DNA of 64,000 nt from Selaginella tamariscina (lineage: Eukaryota; Streptophyta; Lycopodiopsida; Selaginellales; Selaginellaceae): the NCBI GenBank assembly GCA_003024785.1, contig PUQB01000326.1, forward strand, positions 1-64,000. The letters run 5' to 3'. The position numbers and the translations under genes were made by a program. The notes below the pieces were generated by a model. It did not search any database. It saw only the letters and a list, made by a program, of their open reading frames with translations, and had not been told where the DNA came from. This document shows positions 22,605-33,308 of this stretch, in pieces. Every line of letters begins with the position of its first letter. Position 1 is the stretch's first letter.

Positions 22605-23010
22605 ATAGGAGGGAGGAGAAGAAGCATGACCAGGAAGAGAGAAGGATGATATGGCTCCAACAAAGAGGTGTGAAACACAAGATGAAGTTTCACCGTAGAT
22701 GGTAACTCGAGTCGGAAAGCTATAGGATTGACCTTAGCCACAATCCTGTAAGGGCCCAATCATTGAAAATCCAACTTAAAAGAAGGCATGTTGGTGCGAA
22801 TATGCCGACAAAGAAGCCACACGAGATCACCAATCTTGTATGCAGGTGCCGGTTGACGATGAGCATCAGCATGACGCTTGTACCGTTCCTGTGCCTGCTG
22901 AAGATGAACCCAGAGATCCTCATGTACCTGACAAGATGTTGGAGATGATCATGTACTGCAAGAGCGGAAGAAAGAGAAGTAGGAGGAGCAAAGTCAAACG
23001 TGGATGGTAG
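22605..23010 (-). pseudogene. Gypsy integrase, C-terminal part before the nested insertion
   Basis: Minus-strand frames give YKIGDLVWLL, LDFQWLGPYRIVAKV and VKLHLVFHTSLLEPYHPS, the conserved region between integrase core and chromodomain. It carries at least one frameshift. The next residues of the same protein lie at 8451 downward, on the other side of the 14-kb element. Confidence 0.75.
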
Positions 23011-23625
23011 CCTATAGTTGAGTTGGTGATTCGCAACTATTGGTGGCCTGGGTTGTGAGGTTTTGCGGACAAGTTTGTACGGAGTTGTGACACCTGCAAT
23101 AGGTTGAAGATGCCTCGTTAAGCACCCTCTGGTCTTCTTTGTCCTCTTCCTGTTCCTTCTGCTCCTTGGAGATCCATTTCTATGGATTTCCTCACAGATC
23201 TTCCTTCTTCTCATGGATTTGATGTAGTTCTCGTGGTGGTTGACTGTTTCACCAAACATGCTCATTTCCTACCATGTCATAAGACTGCTACAGGCCAGAC
23301 AACCACTGAGTTGGTGATCTGTAAAGTATTCCGACACCATGGTCTTCCTGAGAGCATTGTTTCTGATCGAGGCCCACATTTCATGTCCAAGTTTTGGTGA
23401 GAACTTCTTCGGAGTTTACAGGTTAAAGCAGACCTTTCTTTAGGATACCATCCACAAATTGATGGGCAGTCAGAACGCACGATTCAGACCTTGGAGCAAT
23501 ATCTTCGCTGCTTCATCAGTTACCAACGGACAACTGGTTAGACCTTCTTTTAATGGCGGAGTTTGCCTACAACAACTCCGTTCATGCATCTACATGCCAG
23601 ACACATTTCTTTGCTCTTACACACC
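23010..23625 (+). pseudogene. Gypsy integrase core, inverted relative to its element
   Basis: On the plus strand the frame reads NYWWPGL, CDTCNRLKMPR, SISMDFLTDLPSSHGFD, VDCFTKHAHFLPCHK, VSDRGPHFMSKFW, GYHPQIDGQSERTIQTLEQYL and EFAYNNSVHAST. These are the H2C2 end, the D,D,E core and the usual post-core residues of a Ty3/gypsy integrase. Flanking pieces of the same protein are on the minus strand, so this segment has been inverted in place. In-frame stops lie near 23057, 23119 and 23398. Confidence 0.8.
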
Positions 23626-24679
23626 AAAATGTCTTGTAGCCGGGGTATCATGATAACCCTGTACCACACAATCCTACAAACACCAACAGGAACGTACAGG
23701 AGACCTTCCTGATACAGGAGTCTGTCTTGTATGGCAAACAACTTGTAGTCTGTACGGGAACTGGAGGAAGAGGAACTTGCGATGTCATGACTAATGTGTG
23801 AAAACACATTCCTTGCCAAGTCGTCTATAGCCAACTGCAAACGGATGAACTCCACATTATCCCTGTCGAAGAAATACTTCTCCAACTTCGCATATAGGCC
23901 ATGCTCACGAAGCCTCTGTAGACTAGTTGTACATGCTTGTCATGAGCCGCCTGGTCCTTGGAGAAAATCAAGATGCCATCGAAGTAGATTACCACAAACT
24001 GGTCCAAGAAGTCACGAAAGATGTCATTCACCATGTGTTGGAACACGGTTGGGGCATTGGTAAGTCCGAAAGGCATCACCGTGTACTCGAAGTGTCCATA
24101 CCTTGTACAAAAGGCAGTCTTCCACTCATCGCATGGACGAATCCGTACAAGATTGTAAGCCCCTCGTAAGTCAATCTTCATGAACACCTTTGTTTCTTGT
24201 AGCCGATCGAGAAGTTCCGGCATAATGGCAACAGGTACCAGTTCTAAATGGTGACTTGATTTAAACCTCTGTAATCCACAACCAAACGTTTTCTTCTTGA
24301 CAAAGAAGATAGGTGCTCCTACAGGGGACTTTGAGTGACGAATGAAGTCGGATGCCAAGTTTTCTTTGATGTATTGACGAAGAACCTCCAATTCTGTAAG
24401 TGACAGTGCATAAATTGGTCCGAACAGTGGAGTCTTTCCTTCCACAAGATCGATAGGACAGTCGTAGGACCTGTGAACAAGAAGAACTGCAGCCTTGTGC
24501 TTGTTAAAAAGTTCTGAAATGATGATACTTGGATGGCAAGGAGGAGGAGAAGGAGAAGGAACAAGAGAAGGAGATTGAAAAACAGGGGAGTCAGATACAT
24601 GAAAAGTAGAAGAGGACGTAGGAGTTACTTGGAAGGCAAAAAGATGAAAAGGAGCAGGATCAGTGGCAAGTTCATGCAT
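23625..24679 (-). pseudogene. Gypsy reverse transcriptase and start of integrase, RNase H missing
   Basis: The frame shows IYALSLTELEVLRQYI, APIFFVKKKTFG, FMKIDLRGAYNLVRI, EWKTAFCTRYGHFEYTVMPFGLTNAP and VIYFDGILIFSKD. The last is the RT active site, where the usual second Asp of the YxDD box reads Gly. After LEKYFFDRDNVEF the frame jumps directly to a pre-integrase segment (DYKLFAIQDRLLYQEGLLYVPVG and an HDTPATRHFGV H2C2 start), so the RNase H domain has been lost. The frame ends at the inversion breakpoint near 23625. Confidence 0.8.
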
Positions 24680-25136
24680 GGTAGTGGTAAGAACTCGGAG
24701 AGGAGAAGGAGGGAGTTGTGATTGAAAAAGAAGAAGGATCTTGGGGTGTGGAACAGAAGAAGAGTTATGAAAAGAGCAGGATTGGGAGAAATATGTGTGG
24801 ATGTTGACGATTGGAAGAATCCTGTACAGAAGTCTTGTGGATGCACAAGAGTGAAGAGAGCCTGTGAGTGTGCTGACGAACCAATAGGAGGTGGATCCTG
24901 TTGAGGAGGAACCTTTGACACTGATACAGGATTGGAAGAACTATGTAACAGGAATTCATGAACTTATAGGAGTGGAGAAGCCTGCGGATGTGCTGAAGAA
25001 CTGATATGAGGTGAATCCTGTCGAGGAGGAGTCTTTAACACTAAATACAGGAATAGGCACGGTCAATCCTGTAGCTTGTACTGCCTCAAACACTAAGGAT
25101 GTATCCTGCACACATGAAGGTACAGAATTGATCTAG
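24680..25136 (-). pseudogene. Gypsy linker between protease and reverse transcriptase
   Basis: The minus strand continues the polyprotein in broken frames rich in Pro, Ser and Leu (for example PSLVPSPSPPPCHPS just downstream). Purine-rich phrases on the plus strand produce Arg/Lys-rich shadow frames. No domain is identified. Confidence 0.4.
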
Positions 25137-25480
25137 TTACTGGAGAGGAAAACATGAGCGTCCCAGACCTCTAATCGATTTGAAGATTTGCAATAACGAC
25201 CATGGCATGCCCAAAATGATGGGAGTCGACCGAGTCTTGATCAAGTTGAAAAAAATCGAACAGTTGAATACACCATGACTGCAAGAGAGACGTTTGGTAA
25301 CATGGGTAACTGTGCCAGAAGCAATTAGACAACTATCGGCCACCTTTACAAGAACTGCACGCTTCAACTTCACCACCGAAATGCCATGTTGAGTGCAAAA
25401 GTGTCATTTATGAAGCATGCATTTGCACTAGTGTCTAACAGGGCAAACTCCTTGAACTCTCGATTATTGAGATGAATGTT
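25137..25480 (-). pseudogene. Gypsy aspartic protease
   Basis: The frame FALLDTSANACFINDTFAL carries the protease active-site motif with Ser in place of Gly (DTS instead of DTG). A frameshift later, GVFNCSIFFNLIKTRSTPIILGMPWS gives the conserved ILGMPW end of the domain. The protease lies between gag and RT as in other Ty3/gypsy elements. Confidence 0.7.
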
Positions 25481-26507
25481 ACAGGAAATTGAGTGATGGA
25501 ATGGTATGAGTAGCACCAATGGAGCTGCACCTATGTCCAACTTCGTGGATCCTAAATAAAGTGAACATTGAAGTTTTTCGACTGAACTTCAGCTTCAACT
25601 TCATGCGTCTTGAACTTCCTTGCTTTAATAGGACATTCTGCTGCCTTGTGTCCTGCTTCACCACAATACAAACATAAATTTCACTACGGCGACGTTGCTT
25701 CTCAGCAGTGGAAAGTGAGCCACGCTTGTATTTCTCAACCTCCATAGGAATACTCAAGAAGGTGTCGCAGGAGTATGTACCACAGCTGCAGGATTGATTT
25801 GTAGGAACTGTTGACGGAATTTTTCCTGACGACGCTCGAACAAGCAGTTGTCGTAGCGAATGGCCTGTTGCATGATCTCTGCTAATGTTTAGGCATCCAG
25901 TAATGTAAGGAGAAGGTCCTTCAATCATCCCTCAACCCAAATGGAAGTGTTCAATCAATGCAGTTCGTCCCATGAAATGTTCATGCAAGTTGCTAAAATT
26001 TGGATGCATAGATGGAAGCTGGTCAAGATCCTTGTGTGAGCTTTCGTAACTTTGTGCATGTAGAAACGGTACTTATCGGGATTCCAAAGCAAGCTTCAAA
26101 AGCAGCCACGAAACCTTCAAAGTCTTTCATCAATGGGTCGTCACGCTCCAGCAAAGGGGCAAACCCAAGCCCGTGGAGATCCAACTATAGTAGGGATGCC
26201 AAAAGGCCAACCTTTTGTGCATCAGTGAGTAACAGCGTGGTTGCATGCGGATCAAAAGCTTGATTTGATTCAGGAACTCTTGGAAATCGGCATGATTGCC
26301 ATTGAACTTTTCCAGCATGCTGATCTTCGGCTCCGAAGAAGTGTTCAATAGAGAGGAAACCACGGATGCTTGAGAGAGAGCCTGCGCAGCAGCCTTGGAG
26401 GATGCATCAACAGTTGCATGCACCGCGTTGGTGGAACTTTGTAAATCTGTGACCACTTGGAGCAAAGTGGCCAGCTCATGAAGCAACATTTGGTTGAAAG
26501 TGCTCAA
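25481..26507 (-). pseudogene. Gypsy gag with CCHC zinc knuckle
   Basis: The gag frame opens at about 26507 with MSTFNQMLLHELATLLQV and continues to EPKISMLEKFNGNHADFQEFL, a normal capsid start, then shifts frame several times. At about 25620-25680 the minus strand reads CLYCGEAGHKAAEC, an intact C-x2-C-x4-H-x4-C zinc knuckle that would bind the element's RNA. Indels elsewhere make the gene non-functional. Confidence 0.75.
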
Positions 26508-26607
26508 AATTGGCCATGATCTATGAAAAGAAAAAGAAGAAAAAAAAAACCAAGGAAAAAAAAGTAACTGGGAATCGGAGAGTTATGAAAGGAGTTACTA
26601 TCAAAAC

Positions 26608-27526
26608 TGTCAAGCCACGAATCCAGGAACAAGGAAAAGAGCAAAATTCCGAGGACAAAGGGAGCTTGACTCAAAGAGCAAGATAAAAACTAGGAACTCA
26701 GGAGTAGAACAAGGAATTAGGAACTTAGGAGTGGGATAAGGAACTAGGAACTCATGAGCATGACAGGAACTAGGAACTCAGGAATCAGGAGTAGGACAAT
26801 AGAGCTTGACTCAGGAGCAAGACAAGGAACAGGATATGAACTAAAAACCTTAGGAGCAGGACAAGGAGCAGGATAGGAACTGGAGCAGGATAGCAGAACA
26901 AAGAGCAGAAATAGGAACTGGAGTAGGTTAGTAGGACAAGGAGCAGGATAGGAACTGGAGTAGGTTAGTAGGACAAGGAGCAGGATAGGAACTGGAGTAG
27001 GTTAGTAGGACAAGGACAGGATAGGAACTGGAGTAGGTTAGTAGGACAAGGAGTAGGATAGGAACTAGAACTCAGGAGCAAGACAAGGCACAAGATAGGA
27101 ACTAGAACTCAGGAGCAGGATAAGGTGCAAGACAAGAACTAGGAACTCAGGAGTCAAGAGTACGACAGAATCCAGGAGCAAGACAAGAGCAGGACATGAA
27201 GCAGGACAGGAACTAGGAACCAGGAGTGGATGAGAACCAGGGACAAGACAAGAGCAGGAGGCAAGGAGAAAGACAAGAACAAGGAACAAGAATGATCGTA
27301 GAATGACTGGTGTTGATAATAACTGATTGTACAATAACTAGGTCGGAGCTTTTATGTTCACACTCCAAGAGCTAATCTAGTCATGAGCCTAATCTAGTCA
27401 TGAGCTAAAAATGGTGACCATCCTCTAGGCATATCTTGTAACATATCCTATATGCATAATCCTGTAGGCATATCATGTAGGTATATCCTGTATCCAGAAT
27501 TCTATATCCTGTATCGGGTCGTGACA
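26608..27526 (-). repeat. 5' LTR of the nested-host gypsy element
   Basis: TGTCAAGCCACG at the left and GGGTCGTGACA at the right mirror the other LTR at 7724-8221. A purine-rich minisatellite (GGAACTAGGAGCAGGACAAG-like, including about four 36-bp units near 26905-27060) fills 26640-27290 and accounts for the extra 420 bp. No clear tRNA primer-binding site was recognised next to it. Confidence 0.8.
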
Positions 27527-29142
27527 TGTGCATGGACATGAGCATGTGTTTGAAGGTAAACACGTGTGTGTATATATATATAAGCATGTGTGCATGCATA
27601 AATTCATCTCTCTTTGTCCCTCTCTACACACACATATATATAAATAATGTTTTGTAAGATGTATAGACTCACATATTTAAATTATAATAGATATAATAGA
27701 TATTTATGAAACTCTTGGTATATACATACATTATATAGTTATTTTATTCACTACTATTTATAGAATATTATATAAAATATTACATGTAATACACGTAAGC
27801 TAACCTAAACAGGGGATCCTAGAATATGCTTTAGGGTTCTTCTGTGAAGCGGCATGGTCCATCCGCAGCGAATACGGCAGCGTCTTGGATGAGGATGAAC
27901 TCGTTCGCCAAGCCGAGGCCATGACCAGGATTTCAGGTATCTGGCTGTGTCAATATGTTATCTGGAGAGATTTCATGTATGTGTATCTATGCATGTGTGT
28001 AATAAATCTGCAATTTTGATGTGCATTCCAAAGATTTTGACTATATATATGCTTCAAACGTGCTTTGCAGATCCAGCAACATGGGTTTAACTCTCCAAGA
28101 TATGGCGCTGTGCAATATCAACAGTGGCCACTACTAGATGTATGTATTCAATCTGGTGAGTGGATTCACGATTATACACTACAGATTTCTATGTATGTGT
28201 AGGTTGTAGCGTGTGTGCTTTGAAGTGTATGTATATGTGCAGGATACTATGCTCTGTAATAGATGCATGATTTAAGTCCAACAAGTCTTAACATGGAACT
28301 ACTATACAACCGAAATCTCCATGGTATATGGTTTTATGTACATGGCCATGACTATTTGGACTGATGTACAAAGTGAGAGTAGTGCCGTGAGACTGTGTTT
28401 CTTATGGTACATTTAGCATATGTGTCTTTTTGTTCTTATTTCATGTTCTGTGTCTTCACATAGAATACAAAACTTGTTATATTCTGCTGTGTGAGATATA
28501 CTATGTACAGCTTGCACATTTTGCTGTCCATGGATAACACCTTGAGAGCACGATGGTTGTCATATGCAAAGATGTGTGCAAACTAACACCGAAGACAAAA
28601 AATAGGTTTATTCATTTTTTCATGTGTACTCCAACATATATGGTAGTCTCCTTAGTTAGCAATAGAAAACATTCTCATATAGTTATTGCAGGGATTATTC
28701 CTTGCTATATATATTATATAATTTAAATAATATTACATATAATATATAATACTCATCTAGTTATTGCAAGGATTAGAAAGATAAGTGAAAAAGTTTGGAA
28801 GAAAGAGAAGTGAAAAATAAAGAGATTTTAATGTTTATGTTTTTAATTTAATTAATGAAATTTAAAAAAATTTAAAAAGTTTTTATTAAGTACAAAAATC
28901 AATAAACACACTTAAAATTAAATAAAATAAATATATAGAAATAAATAGAAATTATTAATGTATAAATAAGGGTAAAACAAGGTAAAAAAATAATATTACA
29001 AGATATAGTAACTATAATAACTACAATGTAAAAAACAAACCAATGTCGACCCCTAGTATGTCAATTGTTACGAAAAACAAAGGCTTGTTTTTTTAGAGTG
29101 TTTTTACCCTAAATGACAAAAATTAGGGGTTTATTTTCTAGT
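27527..29142. other. Flank between the gypsy element and copy C
   Basis: No gene is firmly supported. A coding-like piece at about 27843-27935 reads CEAAWSIRSEYGSVLDEDEL and is followed by GT at an exon-like edge, but no family was recognised. Microsatellite patches lie near 27560-27590 and 27640. From about 28690 to 29060 the DNA is very AT-rich. Confidence 0.4.
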
Positions 29143-30019
29143 GAAGCAAGCCATACTTCTTTAAGAATTAAAGATTTATTGGGTTTCATGAGGATTTATT
29201 GGGCTTCATGAGGAGATCAATCAGTTAAGGATAATGAAGAACACACATATCTTAGTGGTAGACGACTCTCCTCAGAAGGCTATGCTCAACCAAAACATTG
29301 CTTGTATCTATTCAATCACTTTTGACCCATATTCTGATACCAATACCATGGATGAGCTAGTGAACTACTTGGATACGTGCCTTATAAAGAAGAATCTCAA
29401 AAAACTTTTGTGAACAATATCCACCATATCAAACATTTCCTGATGTTTTTCTTTCTCGTGATTTGAATTTTATAAAAATGAAGGAGAGCAACCGGGCGCT
29501 TACAATATTATTCTTAAAAAAACGTCATTTTTTAAATAAGTTTTTATGTAGACTTGGTCTTATCACAGCTTATGTATTAACAAGGATGGCAACTCCTAAC
29601 TGTAATTCGTGAAAGTGTTAGGTGGTGTCAACAACATAAAATTTGACCAAAATGATTTAATTAATCCGGAGAGTGATGACTTAAATAAAATGAGGAGATT
29701 TCTCTGTAGTTAAGGAGAAAGTATTTATAAATACATTAACATGTTGATAAAGAAATGATTTCATTTGTGTAATTATGTTTGATAATATTTTTAATTATTG
29801 TAAATTATTTTTACAATGAAGAATAATATGAATATCTAAAATATTTTAAGAATATTCCTTACTAGTAAGGTTATTGAGGATTAATTTGTTAATTAATTAA
29901 TATTTAAGGCTTAATTATATAATAATTAAATAATTAATTAATAATTAAACTTAAGTATTAATTAACAATTTATTTTATATTCCCATTTTTATCATGCCCA
30001 TTTTAGTTACAACATGCTT
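29143..30019 (+). mobile_element. Copy C of the TIR element (right end, phosphatase 3' part)
   Basis: It starts abruptly at AAGCAAGCCATACTTC, matching the middle of the phosphatase gene, and runs through DDSPQKAMLNQN and the AT-rich tail to the terminal repeat at 29993-30019. Frameshifts are numerous. The bases after the end (GTATAGGCATTAAGCAATTTC) resemble those after copy D (38102 on), so copy C and its flank look like a duplicated piece of copy D's right junction. Confidence 0.75.
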
Positions 30020-30129
30020 GTATAGGCATTAAGCAATTTCAAAGCACTTGTTTATAACAAAAGCCAAACTTAATGGTCCAGTAGTGAAGACACCATTTGG
30101 AAATATTCCAGAGTACTTAGTACTTACAG
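30020..30129 (+). pseudogene. Harbinger transposase fragment, duplicate of 38102-38210
   Basis: The segment carries AGCCAAACTTAATGGTCCAG and CCAGAGTACTTAG as at 38143-38200, encoding KAKLNGPVVKTP and IPEYL of the Harbinger transposase. It stops where another right-end fragment of the TIR element begins. Confidence 0.7.
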
Positions 30130-30193
30130 AATAATTAAAACTTAAGTATTAATTAGTAATTTATTTTATGCCCATTTTAGTTATAACGTGCAT
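30130..30193 (+). repeat. Isolated right terminus of the TIR element
   Basis: Only the last 64 bp of an element tail are present, ending in the terminal repeat 30167-30193 with a T in GTTATAAC. It abuts the tandem-repeat part of copy D. This is best explained by recombination or insertion at the left edge of copy D. Confidence 0.6.
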
Positions 30194-31600
30194 ATATGAC
30201 TATATATTAGATAAAATAATATATTATTATATATAATTTAAAATATGTTCATAGTGTGTATATTTCACTTTAATTCAATGTTTCTTTTGCACACATATAT
30301 AACACAATCAAGAATTTATATATACACGTGCACATGCATTAGAAGCACTTACAGAGACACATATGCACACACATGCACAAGTCGATGAGTGGATCACGAT
30401 ATAAATAAAGCATCTAGCTTTGTATTTACGATTTAGAGTTTAAAACTTAAACCAAACATTTATAGTTACACACATTCTACACTGGGACTTACATTATTTA
30501 GTGTTTAGAGTAAATTTATATTAAATAATTAGAAAAATGTGCATGGATTTAGTTTATATTAGTATAAAGATTTTATACTAATAATATATATTATGTGCTA
30601 TGATTGCTTTCAAATGTGTTTTTAATATTATTATGTCATTTTGAGTTAAAATTGGGTAAAATTCAAAATATATATATACAATTTATGTTTTCAATAAAGA
30701 AACAACATATCTTTTCCAGTTTGGTTTAAGGTTTAAACCCAATGCAAGTATTTATTATTAAATTTTAATATTTAATAAAAGTCTATTATTCGTATATAAA
30801 TACACAAGAAACACGTAAAAGAATTGTTGAAGTCAAGTATATAAACATAAAATCACAAATCATTCTACTGATTTGTTAATTAATTTTAAAAACTTCATTT
30901 TTAAAAATGCAAATTATAATTTGCTCATATTATGTATAATCCATATGTACTCAGTTTTGTGTATATGTAACACATGTAATATGTATGTATGTTTTATGTA
31001 TATACACGTGTGTATGTATATGTGTACTAATATATGCAATGTGTATGAAATTAATTTTTTAATACTCTCTCTCTTCTCTCATACATACACACCATGCATG
31101 ATCCATAATATGTACTTTCTAATCCATAATATGTACTGACATGACAATATTATATACTATGTACATATGTCTATGTGTATAATATTATATGTGTATATAT
31201 ATGTATTACTACACGTGAAAAATTAACATCTCATAGACACACATATGTTAAACCCCTGCATGATTTATATTTTGGGGTGTATGTGATACACCCACACGCA
31301 CACACGCACACAAATTTAAAATTATGATAATATAATGAAAGAATATTCGTTTAGGGTCAATATAATATTATTCTTTTAAGGTTTAGGTATATTCTTAAAA
31401 GGAATATTTGATTAGGGTTAATATATATTTTATTCCTTTTAGGGTTTGATATATTCTTAAGGTTTCAAGAAGAAAGGTGGTGGAGGGTAAGACATGCGGT
31501 GGTGGTGGAATATGAGAGCGGCTGTGCCATAGATCAGTAGATCTTTCTCTCAAAAGGCATGGCAGTGCAAAAGGCGCGGCGGTGCAGTAGGGTTTAAAGA
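30194..31600. repeat. AT-rich and CATGCATGATCC-type repeats of copy D
   Basis: This corresponds to 13970-15230 of copy B. The CACACCATGCATGATCC phrase is present near 31090, but the CCCTAAA runs are lost. No gene is present. Confidence 0.6.
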
Positions 31601-31796
31601 TTCACAGTGAAATCTCTCTCTCTCCATGCACACTCATGTGTATATATGTATGTGTGTGATAGAAAATTTATGATTTATCTGTATTTACATATACATTTAT
31701 ATGTGTGTGTATTTAAATATAATAAATTTATTTATGTATCTCTCGCACACACATGCACACTCCTGTATATACATACACATATACATATATATGTAT

Positions 31797-31893
<97 letters not shown>

Positions 31894-32070
31894 ATCTGTA
31901 TAATTTTATTTGTTTAGCTCACACATGCACATACACAATATACATATATACATATATATATCTATATACATATATACTACATATATTATGTGTGTGTATA
32001 TGTATAATTTTATTTATTTATCTATTTCTCGCACACACACGCACACTCCTATACATATATACATACATAC

Positions 32071-32111
<41 letters not shown>

Positions 32112-32245
32112 ATCTTATTGATTTATCTATCTCTAGCACACACGCACACTCCTATATATACATATACATATATATGTGTTTGTTCATCTCTCGTACATTC
32201 CTGTTATACATATACATATATATGTGTGTGTTGTGCAAGATTAAT
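31601..32245. repeat. TA/TG microsatellite block of copy D
   Basis: A (TA)n run at 31800-31842 is followed by a (TG)n run to about 31890, with another (TG)n at 32073-32108. The open frames across it are low complexity only. Confidence 0.85.
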
Positions 32246-32253
32246 CAAAGGGC

Positions 32254-32983
32254 GGCGAGATTAATCCCCCGCCACCCTTCACGCAGGTCATGAGCAGCAA
32301 AATTAATCCACCGACCCTTCCATGCCTAGTGGGCGGGATCAATCCTACTGACCGTCCGAGGAGGCGTGGAGGTGGTGGGAGGATTAATCCTGTTCATCGG
32401 GCATGGAAGGGTGGCGGGATTAATCCTACCACACTTTATGTCTTAATGAGTATGGGGCGGGATTAATCCCGCCCATCGCCATTATCTAAATGAAAGTGTC
32501 GTGGGCGGATTAATCCCGTCGACTAGGCATGGAAAGGGTGGCGGGATTAATCCCGACACCCTTCTCTATCTCCTGAATTAGTGAGCTGAAATAATCCCGA
32601 CCACTTCTGTCTGAGATGGAGAAGGGTGGCAGAATTACTATCGCACACCATTTCAGGGGACTAAGAAGGGTGGCAAGATTAATTTTGCCATCCCTTCCAT
32701 GATGGGCAAGATTAATCCTGCCACCCTTCTTAATCCCCTGAATGGGTGGGCCAAATCAATCCCACCTAGTTCTCTCTAAGACAAAGAAGGGTGGCGAGAT
32801 TAATCCCGCCACACTTCTCGGTCCTCTGAATGGGTGGGCCAAATCAATCCCGCCCAATTCTCTCTGAGACGAAAGGGTGGCAGGATTAATCATGTACACC
32901 TTTCAGGGGATTGTAAAGGGTGCGAGATTAATCCCACCCATCATTTCAGAAGGCATAAAAGGGGTGGCGAGATTAATCCCGCC
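32254..32983. repeat. Palindrome array 3, decayed
   Basis: It consists of degenerate units of the GGCGGGATTAATCCCGCC palindrome, with an exact copy at 32456-32473 and many GGCGAGATTAATCCCGCC variants. As in copy B, the array lies just upstream of the ParB/methyltransferase-like gene. Confidence 0.85.
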
Positions 32984-33308
32984 ACCCCTTCCATGTGAAT
33001 GTAGATGTATATTAGTATATATAAGTTGCTTATCTCATTTTATTTACTTCTATCATCTTATCATAATATTTTAAGTAAAAGACAGTAAACCATGTGAAAC
33101 TATCCAAAGCTCACATTTGCGGTGGTTCTAAAACCAAATGTCATTAGTCTTTTGCATTATCACAAAGGTGAGCTTCAGACAATTAATCTCGTCCACTTCT
33201 CTCTGAGACAAAGAAGAGTGGATGTGAATTTATCTGTGTATTAATTTTGTATATTCGGGTTTATACATGTGTGTGTGCATTTTTATTTGAATTGTATTCA
33301 TAGTGTAT

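Larger units (their letters stand above)
7724..27526 (-). mobile_element. Chromodomain Ty3/gypsy retrotransposon, minus strand, with a nested 14-kb element
   Basis: Two related LTRs bound the element: 26608-27526 (5' in its own direction) and 7724-8221 (3'). Read on the minus strand the order is gag with a CCHC knuckle, aspartic protease, reverse transcriptase, integrase, chromodomain, polypurine tract and LTR, which is the Ty3/gypsy chromovirus order. The integrase/chromodomain junction is split by the TIR element at 8456-22604; removing that and one ATAG copy rejoins the polyprotein in frame as PPMVIDGEP. The element is dead: RNase H is missing, part of the integrase is inverted, and the RT active site is altered. 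TGTG flanks both ends as a possible 4-bp target duplication; five would be more usual. Confidence 0.85.

Noticed and set aside
27843-27935. Coding-like piece CEAAWSIRSEYGSVLDEDEL
   Set aside because: It is short, has no recognised family and no continuation that could be traced through splicing.
31607-32293. Open frames of 98-187 codons in copy D
   Set aside because: They are the same low-complexity translation of (TA)n and (TG)n runs.
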